From IMG/VR virus record IMGVR_UViG_3300047548_000098, positions 1-39,631 of that record: a DNA stretch of 39,631 bases; one strand, 5' to 3'. Position 1 is the first letter of the stretch, and each line of letters opens with the position of its first letter. The stretch is from a virus. Positions 25,601 through 33,543 of this stretch are shown here, one piece after another. The position numbers were made by a program, and so were the translations under genes. A model generated the notes under the pieces. That model had not been told where the DNA came from, ran no database searches, and saw only the letters and a list, made by a program, of their open reading frames with translations.

Positions 25601-28477
25601 GGTATGGAGCCGACGGGTCTGACATCGTTCGATAAGGCAGATGAGTTAATCTCAGCTATCCTGTCCCCATCCCCAGAAACCCGTGATGCTGGCGCATTGT
25701 ATTCCAAGTCGCTGCTGGGTAAAGGCGGTGAGTGGGTCGATAGCATGGTGGCTAACGCCAAGAAGATCCTGCCAAATAACCCAGATGTTAATGCCTACCA
25801 CGAGTTCTTCACTGGCACTGCACCGAACAAGATCAAAGAAGCTATCCGTGCCGCACTGCCATTAAACGCACTTGTCGATGTGGCGAAGAAGTACATCCCG
25901 AAAGCCCCGGAAGTTGATAAGTTGGTCAACGAGAAGTCCGCTGCTGAAAGCCGTCGCAACGATGCGCTGCACAATAGCATCATGGACGTATCTCGCTGGG
26001 AAGCCAAACAGACCGATGCGGTTAAGCGGGCGTTCAACAACTCGGTGTACAACAGCACCCTCGACCAAGTTGACCCTAGCAAACCGCGCACGGACTACAA
26101 GACTAAAGAGCAACAAGCTCAATGGGATGCCCTGCAAGCTGACTGGAAGGCCATCGGTTCTGAAGGTCAGGCTATGTACAAGATGATGCGGGATACCTAC
26201 CGCAAGATGTACGACGAGATTCTTGGCATTATCCAGAGCCGCATTGACGCGTCGCTGTCGGATAAGACCATCGCCGAGACTGTTAAGGGTGAGATAATGC
26301 GTAAGCTAGCCGAGCGTGGCGGGCTGGAGCCGTACTTCCCCCTTACCCGTACTGGCAAATACTGGCTGACTTATAACGCGTTTAATGAGCGCACCCGTAC
26401 GACCGAGCCCTATGTCGAGGCGTTCCAATCTGCACGTGAGCGCGATCTGGCTATCGAGCAGCTAAAAGAAACTAAAGGCGTGCAGGTAGATAGCATCGAG
26501 AAACTCGCCCGCCTGAACATGCGTTCGTTTAAGAACGCCCCGCCGACATCGTTTGCTAACTCAATTATTAAGACCATGGAGTCTAACGGGGTTGATACGG
26601 AAACGATTGAGCAGGTCATGCGTATCTATCTGGATACCCTGCCGGAGTCGTCGTTTGCCCAAGCCTTCCGAACTCGTAAGGGTACGCTGGGTTTTGATAT
26701 GGATGCCGCCCAAGCATTTAAGTCCAAGGCACACAGCATCTCTCGCCAGCTATCAAATCTGGAATACGGTGCTAAGCTTGCTGCGCTGCGAGATGAGCTG
26801 AAAGAGTATGTGCGTGAGCACCGTGACCAAGCTACGGTCGATATGTGGGACGAACTAGAGAAACGTATTGATTTCGCTATGTCTCCGCAGGTGCCGTACT
26901 GGTCTAAGGTCGCTACGTCGATTGGCTTTAATATGACGCTGGGGTTCAACATCTCGTCGGCTATCGTAAACTTGTCGCAGATTCCGCTGGTTGTTATGCC
27001 GTATCTGGGTGGTAAGTACGGTTACTCCGAGACTACCCGTGCCCTTGGCCGGGCGGCTAAAATATTTACTAATAGTGGCACCGAGCGCACGTTGGAAACC
27101 TATATCCCAACCGAATCCGGCGAAACGAAGCGTAAGGTCAAGGCATTCTGGTCTATCGACAACTATGACTTCAGTAAGAATCCTGAGCTAAAGCATATTC
27201 AGACGCTAGTCGATGTAGCCGGTAAGCAGGGCCAACTTAACCGATCTCAGATTTACGACGTGCTGGACGTGGATGAGTCCGACAGTATCCTGTCTAAGGT
27301 CAATGCGGCTTCTGGTTTGATCTTCCACCACGGCGAACGTATGAACCGTCAGGTAGCTTTGGTTGCAGCCTACGAACTAGAGCTACAAAAGCTGGTCGGT
27401 AAGGGTAAGGACGTTAAGTCGGCTACCAAAGAACAGATGGAACAGGCTGCCCACGACGCTATCTACGTGACAGAACTTACTAACGGCGGTGTAGCTGCTG
27501 CCGCTGCACCTCGTCTGGCTCAAAACCCACTTGGCAAGGTCATGTTTATGTTTAAGCGCTACGGCGTTTCGATGTACTACATGATGTTCAAGACCGCCAA
27601 GGAGGCGTTGAAGTCGGCTGATCCGGAAGTGCGTAAACAAGCAATGCGCCAGATCGGTGGTATCTACGGGTCTGCTGCACTTATCGCCGGGGTCAAGGGC
27701 GTGCCGTTGTTTGGTGTCGCTGCCATGATCTTCAATATGTTCCGTGATGACGACGAGGACGACTTTGAGACTTCCACCCGTAAGTGGATGGGTGACACCA
27801 TCTATAAGGGGCCGGTCAACGCTGTAACGGGGCTTGAGATTTCGGGGCGTGTCGGTCTGTCCGATCTGATCTTCCGCGATCAGTCTTACAATAAGGATCA
27901 GACTGCTATTCAATCGCTAATGGAAACCATGGGCGGCCCAGTATTCGGCGTCGCTAGCCGTGTCGAGCGTGGCCTGAACCTAATCGGCGAAGGCGAAGTA
28001 CAGCGTGGGGTGGAACAAATCCTGCCGTCAGCTATCGGTAATGGCCTGAAGGCTATGCGCTACGCAACCGAAGGCACTCAGACGCTACGTGGTGATCCGG
28101 TTACTGGGGAAGTCGGCCCGTGGAATGTATTTGCGCAAGCACTGGGCTTTGCTCCTGCCGATTACATTCAGCAGCTAGAACGCAACGCCGCAGTTAAGAA
28201 GATCGACCGCAAGGTAAACGAAGAACGCACCAAGATGCTACGGCAGTACTACATTGCCCTGCGCGAAGGTGATTCGGCGTCGATGGAAAAGCTGTTCGGT
28301 AAGATGCGAGAGTTCAGCCAGAAGCACCCCGGTGCCGCTATTACTGGTGAAACAATCAAGAACTCTATGGCGCAACACATGAAAACTTCTGCCACCATGT
28401 ACCACGGCATTACTATCAGTAAGAATATGCGTGGCGAACTCATGTCTAATATTGCGGAATACGACGCCGAGGACTAA
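22679..28477 (+). CDS. Giant virion-associated polyvalent protein with HEAVH metalloprotease-like motif
   Basis: This is a 1,932-residue protein. The N-terminus reads PDGNLYQIEGPEGATRDDV (~9-27), a small motif common at the start of phage virion proteins. Gly-rich hydrophobic segments follow (~60-150), then Pro/Glu-rich linkers and charged coiled coils (~250-780). H887-E-A-V-H891 within VIHEAVHAATSHVL is a zinc-peptidase HExxH motif; it is followed by a Glu-containing DEFVSEAF segment about 40 residues later, which could supply the third ligand. The C-terminal third (~1600-1730, with ERMNRQVAL and NPLGKVMFMFKRYG) resembles large polyvalent protein-associated domains. Such proteins are packaged and injected. 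The ATG at 22679 follows GAGGG. It is the last plus-strand gene. Confidence 0.75.
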   Translation: MALYQVTGPDGNLYQIEGPEGATRDDVIAQVKAQLRVPAQPQPEPETTVGGHAKEFLKGVPAGAVGLLESVGTGISALLPESVEKGTRETLAKVSKDFQEPFTPEKGYEEATSRKFGEALGSTLPFFALGPLGTAGRVAAGGVGMAAGAGEARTRAEQGGATEGERAAATGLGALIGTTEVLPVFKFVENLGKPLAQGIISKLQRAAATGGAEGLQEAASNAAQNLVEKGLYNPEQGVFTGTGESFGYGAGVGGLVQGLTDLALGRRARSMATKQATAEQKAAQERYTPGVTPEGPLAQGELFTPEAAPVTEGAVPGAVPGVAPTGEGITPSVTPEAAPTPTEPGVVEPEKAITPEAVPEAQGQLDLSTGQTLEQQIEELYRQEEEVKARQDLTQAEKDLEVAKLKMASDIAETDARVETGEIKAKEAERIEALRQVIEEPKIKNIPKLFSQYLISLGYNKDTPFTEREQNLINRAIDVKLAEPVAKEVEATPVDVSAENAPMEALIPEKGAKPTPPGQLPLEGIPKAKPSEIRAAEEAKMAEAQAAAAQMPVGETVTGEMLDGFGLGPRMPIRKRIEGKSLVDPAERTMVRGELAELALNPNIKAPVRQAVRNFIQSDIFRTQPDMFTKKGEPRKTSLPPTAEEVERRKAETVAKQEAEKQARADRAKKAAETRKAKKEAESAVTRTEPARVGISPESTVGERGERRAPAPSATRAEAPKAAGLGDTKRVPVQPTGRERPAQPAVKETREEREAKEQKIALNEWQEAFDKATKASTGPTLAEILAAKKSKKLEGVSALAPDVSPQIQAQLKSGDLKGALLNLAGSLDGIAGRITRQLSNAIEDTKVEVVTNLKDEAGKPVAGLFDPTTNTIKLDSKAGVSSHTVIHEAVHAATSHVLANKSHPVTRQLQALYDSVKGSLDTAYGATSLDEFVSEAFSNPEFQAKLQAINPKGEPITAWQRFSNTIQNFVRRMIGMEPTGLTSFDKADELISAILSPSPETRDAGALYSKSLLGKGGEWVDSMVANAKKILPNNPDVNAYHEFFTGTAPNKIKEAIRAALPLNALVDVAKKYIPKAPEVDKLVNEKSAAESRRNDALHNSIMDVSRWEAKQTDAVKRAFNNSVYNSTLDQVDPSKPRTDYKTKEQQAQWDALQADWKAIGSEGQAMYKMMRDTYRKMYDEILGIIQSRIDASLSDKTIAETVKGEIMRKLAERGGLEPYFPLTRTGKYWLTYNAFNERTRTTEPYVEAFQSARERDLAIEQLKETKGVQVDSIEKLARLNMRSFKNAPPTSFANSIIKTMESNGVDTETIEQVMRIYLDTLPESSFAQAFRTRKGTLGFDMDAAQAFKSKAHSISRQLSNLEYGAKLAALRDELKEYVREHRDQATVDMWDELEKRIDFAMSPQVPYWSKVATSIGFNMTLGFNISSAIVNLSQIPLVVMPYLGGKYGYSETTRALGRAAKIFTNSGTERTLETYIPTESGETKRKVKAFWSIDNYDFSKNPELKHIQTLVDVAGKQGQLNRSQIYDVLDVDESDSILSKVNAASGLIFHHGERMNRQVALVAAYELELQKLVGKGKDVKSATKEQMEQAAHDAIYVTELTNGGVAAAAAPRLAQNPLGKVMFMFKRYGVSMYYMMFKTAKEALKSADPEVRKQAMRQIGGIYGSAALIAGVKGVPLFGVAAMIFNMFRDDDEDDFETSTRKWMGDTIYKGPVNAVTGLEISGRVGLSDLIFRDQSYNKDQTAIQSLMETMGGPVFGVASRVERGLNLIGEGEVQRGVEQILPSAIGNGLKAMRYATEGTQTLRGDPVTGEVGPWNVFAQALGFAPADYIQQLERNAAVKKIDRKVNEERTKMLRQYYIALREGDSASMEKLFGKMREFSQKHPGAAITGETIKNSMAQHMKTSATMYHGITISKNMRGELMSNIAEYDAED

Positions 28478-28483
28478 AAAGAA

Positions 28484-28502
28484 CCCCCGCACTTGGCGGG
28501 GG
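28484..28502 (-). terminator. Intrinsic terminator between the convergent transcription units
   Basis: A seven-pair stem CCCCCGC/GCGGGGG with a five-base loop is followed on the minus strand by TTCTTTTT. It therefore looks like a Rho-independent terminator for the leftward (early) transcript. On the plus strand the same hairpin lacks a T-run, so it would stop the late transcript poorly unless Rho or another factor helps. A second small hairpin (TAGTCC/GGACTA, 28506-28520) lies next to it. Confidence 0.8.
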
Positions 28503-28560
28503 AAATAGTCCGGGGGACTAGGAGAACGTACAGCAGGAGGGCCGTACAGGGGAAACTGTA

Positions 28561-28773
28561 TCACACCGTACGCCAGAAGCGTACCCCCCATTTGCCAGCC
28601 TCTATGCGTATATCGTATGTCATCTCCCAGTTAAACTTCTGGACTCGATGTCGCATACGCGCAATAACGGCGCTTGTATCCACGCAGGGTATAAAGAAAG
28701 AGTCGCCTACGTCGACTTCTTCCCAAGGAATTTCATACGTTACCCCGTTAATCGTCAGTGCCAGCTTCTGCAT
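28561..28773 (-). CDS. Small uncharacterised early protein with VGDSFFIP motif
   Basis: This 70-residue protein reads YEIPWEEVDVGDSFFIPC in its first half and ends with WGVRFWRTV. Small phage proteins with a P-(F/W)-E-E-(V/I)-x-VGDSFF-(V/I)-P pattern and a terminal (G)xRVWR are common in replication regions, but I know of no proven function. Its start overlaps the end of the primase-helicase gene by 26 bases, so it is the last gene of the leftward operon, 58 bases before the terminator hairpin. Confidence 0.7.
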   Translation of the reverse strand: MQKLALTINGVTYEIPWEEVDVGDSFFIPCVDTSAVIARMRHRVQKFNWEMTYDIRIEAGKWGVRFWRTV

Positions 28774-31618
28774 CAGCGTCCCCCACGGCAGCGTCCAGAT
28801 CGACAGGGATAATCACGCAGGCTACCGGCAATATGTTCATATGGGTGCCCCTAGCTAACCGTACCTTCTTACTAGCAATAGCGCCATGGGACTTCACTAG
28901 GGCGTCAACGGTTGCGGCATAGTTGATCTGGTGCTTAACACACCATGAACGGAACGGCTTAACCGCCAAGTACACCTTCTTAATATCGTACTCGTACCGG
29001 CCTATTAGATTACCGCGTACGCCCTGCCCGTCTGGTTGGATGATCTGTTCCAAAACCCCGCCATTACCGATATCGTCCCGGCGCAGGTCGATACTGCTCT
29101 TGATGCGCAGGATGTTGTTGATGTTCTCATCCACGTATTCACCGACGGTAGCGATAGGATCATCAGCCAGTTCTAGGACGCGCTCAGAGGCTTTACGTAG
29201 GTCAGAAATAATCCAGTGGTACAGGTTCTTAGTGTCGTAGTTAATCAGGCCAAGCTTAGCGGCAATAATCAAACCGGTCAGGGTGCAGGCCATCAGAGCA
29301 GACCAGTAGCGGTGTTCAGCACCGAGGCCAGCTTCTACGTCAATCCGACGCTGCACTTCTTCCAGCATCTTTGTGACTTTGTCGATGTTCTTCATGACGA
29401 ACTGCACAAAGATCGGCCCGGCATGGCCGTAATTTTCCTTCAATGCCCGACTAAACTCATCGGTCTCTGCCTTGGTCTTGAAGATAATCTTGGTAGCTCG
29501 ATGCTCATAAATACGCATAGCTTCGGCACGGGGCATCATCTTGTACAGGCTGATACGTTCAATAAGTCCAGCGTTGCCCGTACTTGGCACAATCAGCTTC
29601 CATGGGAACCCACGGTAGCGCTCGTTGTTACCCCGCGAACTCAGTCGGTTACGTTGCTGGCCACTGCTAATCTCGTAGGAAGTGTCGCTACATTCTTGTG
29701 GTGTTCCGTTAGTCAGCTCGTCCAGCGCCAGCGGCAGGTTCTTAAGCACCTCGGCACGGTTCATCTTGGAGTTGTGGGTATCTCGCTGCTTGGACAGCAA
29801 CTTCTCTCCGTCGCCCCAAATACTCATCATTGCAACCATGGCGGTTGTTTTACCGAGGCCGCTGTCCTTACTATGGAAGTGATACTGGACGCCGTTGATC
29901 GGGGTCAACTCCATAAGGGTAGAGCCGAAACCGATTCCCACCATAAACTGATAGGCTTCGAAACCCTTGCGGTTGTAGAAGTCCATGGTTGCTTTCCAAC
30001 CGTCTAGCGTACCCTTGCGGGTCAGGTGTGGGTATAAGTCACGCGTCGCTGCCGATATCGGGTTGTGCACCTCACGGTCAGGGAATATCTCACGGTCGCC
30101 CAGCACGAACGACTCCATATCTTTAGTCCAGCCAAACTGGCGACGAGCTTCTTCCGCTACGGTTTTCATTTGCAATTCGTTTACCCAGCTAGTTACGTAT
30201 CCCATCATTTCATCCGGTTTCATCAGAACAATACCGTTGGTAGCCAGAATCCGCTTGAACTCATCCTTTGATGTAGCAGCGGCTAAAGGCAATGTAAATT
30301 CCCTAACGCCGTCATGTGGTAGGTGTAGCCTACAGACTACGCTTTCCCCGTATTCAGGGTCGCGTACCCGCTTAACAATGTAGAAGTCATGGTGATACAA
30401 AATCTGATCGGTGTATTCGCCATCCTCGTTCTTGGTGCGCTTATAGATACCGCCGTTAGCCCCACGGAAATAGGGTTTCGGGTAGGTTGGAATCTGGTAA
30501 GGCATGAGGGTAATTGTGCCGTCCTCGGCGACTTCTTCATCGGCAAACTCTGCCGGAACCTCAACCACATTGTCGGCTTCGGTAGCTTCCTTAACCTCAC
30601 GCCCTAGTGATATCGGAGACTGCTTCGGATTAGCTTTAACACCAGCCCAATGGGGGCACTTAGGGCAGACACCTTCATTAATCTCGTCAAACCGCATGCA
30701 GCGATACGGCCCCTTAATCAGATTAACTTTCTTGATAGTTTCACTGAATGAGTATCCGGGGTGCTTGCACGACAGCTTGTGGATTGATTCCTCCGAGTCT
30801 TCGCAGTACGCAGCGATAGACAGGGCGGCTCTCCAGACTGGCTCGGCGATAGTCTCTTGCTGCATGTACGCTATCTTTAGCTGCTCACAGCCTTCACCCT
30901 TAGCGGTCTTCTGCATAATGGTCTTGAAGTTGCTGACGTAGTTACCCATCAGGGCGTCAGCTACCGCGCTCCGATCAGCCCCGCCTAGACGTGGTGCTTC
31001 TTTGAACGGGTCTTCGCCAAGTATGTCTTTGAACGATTGGAAAGTGATAGCCGCAGCCTCGTTGCCCAGTATCTGAACCGGTTTTGGATCTGCGTCCTTG
31101 TGGTTGCGTGTACCCGGCACTCGCAGGATACGTGCGGAGTCAGCCGTAACTACAGGGTCAGCCAGAAGGTTGTTGTCCTTGCACAGCGACTTCAGACGCT
31201 CAGCTACGGGTAGCCATGTTTCACGTGAAACAGGTTCGGTCAAAGCCCAATAGACGTGGATACCACGACCAGAATTAACCAGCGTGGGGCGGGGCAAGTG
31301 CAGTTCTTTACAGAACCGACGCAGATCGTTAAGCGCGGTTTGTTGGTCGGGGTAGTCTTTGTTCGGCCCACAATCGAGGTCAAGGTAGAACGACCGCATC
31401 TGCTCCACGTTACTGTTAGTACGCGATGCGTCGGTCTTGAATGTTGCTAAGCCATAGTAGGCATCAAACCCATCGGCGTCTGCTTTGGTCGCGGCTTCAA
31501 CAGCACTATCAATCGTACTGTAAAAAGTCTGAATGCGTTTTGTCCCCTTGATGGCGACAATGCAGTAATGCCCGATATCTCCTAGTACAGCTCTCAGAAA
31601 AGTTATAGTTGTATTCAT
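28748..31618 (-). CDS. Primase-helicase: N-terminal PrimPol-like primase, C-terminal DUF927-like ATPase
   Basis: This 956-residue protein joins two replication activities. Residues ~1-180 are an archaeo-eukaryotic primase-like domain: FYLDLDCG (metal-binding D80/D82), SGRGIHVYWAL (~120, the s-x-H motif) and ARILRVPGTRNHK. A zinc-binding-like CMRFDEIN...CPKCPHW segment lies at ~305-322. The C-terminal half resembles DUF927/SF3-type helicases: a Walker A variant SKDSGLGKTTAM at ~582-593 and a Walker B-like LPLALDEL at ~628-635. It would prime and unwind DNA for the phage polymerase. Start at ATG 31618; no strong ribosome binding site is visible, but the N-terminal sequence aligns with the family. 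It lies downstream of a structured 223-base leader. Confidence 0.85.
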   Translation of the reverse strand: MNTTITFLRAVLGDIGHYCIVAIKGTKRIQTFYSTIDSAVEAATKADADGFDAYYGLATFKTDASRTNSNVEQMRSFYLDLDCGPNKDYPDQQTALNDLRRFCKELHLPRPTLVNSGRGIHVYWALTEPVSRETWLPVAERLKSLCKDNNLLADPVVTADSARILRVPGTRNHKDADPKPVQILGNEAAAITFQSFKDILGEDPFKEAPRLGGADRSAVADALMGNYVSNFKTIMQKTAKGEGCEQLKIAYMQQETIAEPVWRAALSIAAYCEDSEESIHKLSCKHPGYSFSETIKKVNLIKGPYRCMRFDEINEGVCPKCPHWAGVKANPKQSPISLGREVKEATEADNVVEVPAEFADEEVAEDGTITLMPYQIPTYPKPYFRGANGGIYKRTKNEDGEYTDQILYHHDFYIVKRVRDPEYGESVVCRLHLPHDGVREFTLPLAAATSKDEFKRILATNGIVLMKPDEMMGYVTSWVNELQMKTVAEEARRQFGWTKDMESFVLGDREIFPDREVHNPISAATRDLYPHLTRKGTLDGWKATMDFYNRKGFEAYQFMVGIGFGSTLMELTPINGVQYHFHSKDSGLGKTTAMVAMMSIWGDGEKLLSKQRDTHNSKMNRAEVLKNLPLALDELTNGTPQECSDTSYEISSGQQRNRLSSRGNNERYRGFPWKLIVPSTGNAGLIERISLYKMMPRAEAMRIYEHRATKIIFKTKAETDEFSRALKENYGHAGPIFVQFVMKNIDKVTKMLEEVQRRIDVEAGLGAEHRYWSALMACTLTGLIIAAKLGLINYDTKNLYHWIISDLRKASERVLELADDPIATVGEYVDENINNILRIKSSIDLRRDDIGNGGVLEQIIQPDGQGVRGNLIGRYEYDIKKVYLAVKPFRSWCVKHQINYAATVDALVKSHGAIASKKVRLARGTHMNILPVACVIIPVDLDAAVGDADAEAGTDD

Positions 31619-31841
31619 CTGCCGCTTTCGCTACGCACATTTTAGGAGGTGACAGAGGCAGGGGAGTTGTGCGGCGAACTCCCTTTTCGGTTGCGCTACC
31701 TAGCCTTGTCTTTGCTGCTCTGGTGGGGCAGGTTGTTCGAATCCACAAAAAATATAAAAATTAATCGTAGATACCTGCCCCGTAAGGGGTGGGGGCACTT
31801 CCTTCTTTGACGGCACGGATGCCGGAAAGCCCCCGTAAAAC
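31619..31841 (-). ncRNA. Structured leader or untranslated RNA upstream of the primase gene
   Basis: These 223 bases hold no convincing gene on either strand. Read on the minus strand they contain several strong stems: 31791-31796 with 31829-31834 (six G-C pairs) enclosing 31811-31815/31820-31824; 31778-31781/31786-31789; a nine-pair inverted repeat 31725-31733/31773-31781; and 31662-31668/31677-31683 (seven pairs). The nine-pair stem is followed by ACCA, recalling a tRNA acceptor end, and competes with the small CCCC/GGGG stem. This could be a regulated 5' leader for the primase-helicase or an independent small RNA. Which strand is transcribed is inferred from the flanking genes. Confidence 0.35.
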
Positions 31842-32741
31842 TTAGTCGTCCCAGTCGGCCATTACATCAGCCAGATCCTTCGGAGCCTCTGCTGGCGGCG
31901 CAGTCTTCTTGCTCACCTTTAGCTTCGGTTCTTCGACTTCCGGTTCCGGTGCAGCTTCAGCTTTAGCCTCTGGCGCAGGTGCAAACAAGGCAGCTTGGGC
32001 TTGCGGAGCAGGAATCACACCGTCCATCTGCGACACGTTGAGCGTAATCGCCTTCAGGGTTTCCGGTGCTTTAATCATTTCCACGACAACCTTGGCTTCG
32101 TCATCTGTCAGCGCACGGACAGGCTTGAACACCAGCTTCGGAGTCGGGCTAGACGTATCGAAACGCATCTCTGTAACGATGGCTTCAACACGGGTATTGT
32201 GTGCAGCGACATAACGGACGTAGCCTTGCAGCGGTAGCTTGCCCTTTTCACCGTCACCAAAGATCGACGTTGCCGGAAGCGTCAGTTGGTATACTTCCTT
32301 CTTGTCGATGTTGCCGTCGAGCAGGAGTGCCAGACGTTGTTGGAAGCGGCACGAGCGACCACCGTTAGCACCAGAACCCTTGATGTTCTGCTTACAATCA
32401 GCGCATGAACGGGCTTGGCGTTGCGCTTCTGGTACAGACTGGTCAGGTGTTTGCGAGTCCGACGACCAGCAGGTTGGCTTGAGTGCCACGCCTTCGGTGT
32501 AAGTACCCTCGAAATACATGCGGCTCAGCTTGGAAGCGTTGATGATAACGACGTTCATCGCACGTTCTTCACTGACGTTCACTTCTTTACCGTTCAGGAT
32601 TTCGCGGAACACGCCACCTTTGATAGAGATGCGGCGATTGGTGCTACCACTACCGCCTACGTTTGCGGCTACGTTGCTTTCTACGTCAGCGAAAAGGGTA
32701 GAGACGGAAGTACCGCCTTGAAACAAGGTCATGTCTGACAT
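31842..32741 (-). CDS. Putative single-stranded DNA-binding protein, SSB-like
   Basis: This 299-residue protein has a beta-rich core (~30-225), possibly OB-fold-like, a cysteine cluster (C92, then CADC, then SC within ~92-132) that could bind zinc, a Pro/Ala/Lys-rich linker (~245-285), and an acidic C-terminus ending ADWDD. Acidic tips are typical of phage and bacterial SSBs, which use them to recruit replication partners. It lies between a helix-turn-helix gene and the primase-helicase gene, as expected for a replication SSB. The start is ATG 32741 behind the repeated leader CTAGGAGAACATC. The call rests on architecture and context rather than on a clear family match. Confidence 0.55.
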   Translation of the reverse strand: MSDMTLFQGGTSVSTLFADVESNVAANVGGSGSTNRRISIKGGVFREILNGKEVNVSEERAMNVVIINASKLSRMYFEGTYTEGVALKPTCWSSDSQTPDQSVPEAQRQARSCADCKQNIKGSGANGGRSCRFQQRLALLLDGNIDKKEVYQLTLPATSIFGDGEKGKLPLQGYVRYVAAHNTRVEAIVTEMRFDTSSPTPKLVFKPVRALTDDEAKVVVEMIKAPETLKAITLNVSQMDGVIPAPQAQAALFAPAPEAKAEAAPEPEVEEPKLKVSKKTAPPAEAPKDLADVMADWDD

Positions 32742-32754
32742 GATGTTCTCCTAG
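32742..32754 (-). promoter_or_regulatory. Repeated ribosome-binding leader, copy 1
   Basis: CTAGGAGAACATC lies directly before the ATG of the SSB-like gene and contains the ribosome binding site AGGAG. The identical 13 bases, followed by the identical ATGTCAGA, occur before the coiled-coil gene at 33481, and a close variant before the DUF3310 gene at 38448. The repeat suggests a duplicated translation-initiation module. Confidence 0.8.
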
Positions 32755-32759
32755 TATTT

Positions 32760-33068
32760 TTAGATGTCTAAGTCAGCGTCGAAATCAAATTCTAACTGAG
32801 GTGAGGGGGTAGTTTGCAAGGGGGTGCTAGAAACTTTTTGCACTGTTTCTGTAACCTCTTGTTTAACTTCGTTTTGCTGCGGTGCAATTTTTCCATCGCG
32901 TAGCAGCGCAATGATGGTGTCCAGATCAAAACGGTAGTTCTTACCGACTTTGAAGTACGTGTAGTCTGGGATTCGACCATCCTTCATGCAGTTACGCACG
33001 GTAGATGGCGAGACCGATAAGCACTCGGCCACACGTTCTAATGGAACAAAAACAGTTTTTTCACTCAT
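32760..33068 (-). CDS. Helix-turn-helix DNA-binding protein, excisionase/MerR-like
   Basis: The first ~60 of 102 residues are a compact HTH_17-type domain: FVPLERVAECLSVSPSTVRN is the helix-turn-helix, followed by a wing (GRIPDYTYFKVGKNYRFDLD). The C-terminal ~40 residues are Gln/Pro-rich and end in an acidic LEFDFDADLDI. Related proteins are excisionases or small transcription regulators. With no integrase in the window, a regulator of early genes or an origin-binding factor is as likely as an excisionase. It overlaps the upstream gene by 4 bases (AGGAGAA ribosome binding site) and precedes the SSB-like gene by 18 bases. Confidence 0.75.
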   Translation of the reverse strand: MSEKTVFVPLERVAECLSVSPSTVRNCMKDGRIPDYTYFKVGKNYRFDLDTIIALLRDGKIAPQQNEVKQEVTETVQKVSSTPLQTTPSPQLEFDFDADLDI

Positions 33069-33481
33069 TTGCTTCTCCTTACATAAAGGGTGTACGCTGC
33101 ATCCACGTTCATCCCCTTGGGCAGCAGATCGGGGTTTTCTTCAAGAAACTGTTTCATATTGCCTTGGGCAATACGCTTCTCCAGCAACTCGGGAACCTTG
33201 TGCTCGTTCACGAACTCGTAGAACGATTCCCAGTCACTTGTCCAATACTTCTTGGTGACGGTACGGTAGAACGTACCCGAGGTAGTTTTAACGGACTCGA
33301 CGTTGTTTTGTTTGCAGTGTTCTAACAGCGCACCCTTGACCTTATCCATCTGTTCTTTGATGGTGGCCTCTTTCTCTTGGAACTCGTGCAGCATGGCCGC
33401 ATGAGCGTCCTTCATCTTGAGATACACGCGAACGAGTTTCTCAACGGGTACTTCTACAGCAAGTGTTGTCGTATCTGACAT
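33065..33481 (-). CDS. Coiled-coil early protein, Gam/Gp157-like layout
   Basis: This 138-residue protein has an N-terminal helical coiled coil (~15-62, KMKDAHAAMLHEFQEKEATI...) followed by a short beta/alpha domain (VKTTSGTFYRTVTKKYWTSDW, ~64-84) and a C-terminal helical part. The same order, a coiled coil then a GTF-beta hairpin, is seen in Gam-like nuclease inhibitors and in Gp157-type proteins, but identity cannot be fixed by eye. It is the first gene downstream of the sigma70-type promoter at 33544-33572 and begins with the repeated leader. Confidence 0.6.
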   Translation of the reverse strand: MSDTTTLAVEVPVEKLVRVYLKMKDAHAAMLHEFQEKEATIKEQMDKVKGALLEHCKQNNVESVKTTSGTFYRTVTKKYWTSDWESFYEFVNEHKVPELLEKRIAQGNMKQFLEENPDLLPKGMNVDAAYTLYVRRSK

Positions 33482-33494
33482 GATGTTCTCCTAG
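33482..33494 (-). promoter_or_regulatory. Repeated ribosome-binding leader, copy 2
   Basis: CTAGGAGAACATC directly precedes the ATG at 33481 and is identical to the leader of the SSB-like gene; both continue ATGTCAGA. It lies about 45 bases downstream of the predicted transcription start of the promoter at 33544-33572. Confidence 0.8.
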
Positions 33495-33543
33495 TTGTTT
33501 GATTTGCTACGTTTGATTTGTTTGTTTCGTTTACAGCAACTAC

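Noticed and set aside
28518-28527. A plus-strand copy of CTAGGAGAAC near the terminator.
   Set aside because: No start codon or open frame follows at a useful distance, so it is not called as a translation leader.
29216-30007. Plus-strand open frame of 263 codons.
   Set aside because: It lies antisense to the primase-helicase gene, whose motifs are clear; the product is low in recognisable features and is a shadow frame.
31509-31748. Minus-strand open frame of 79 codons across the primase start.
   Set aside because: It overlaps the conserved primase N-terminus in another frame and covers the stem-rich leader; no ribosome binding site or motif supports it.
31721-31781. A canonical tRNA gene.
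   Set aside because: The acceptor-like stem and ACCA are present, but the D and anticodon arms are absent and the T-loop is offset, so only a tRNA-like element is reported.
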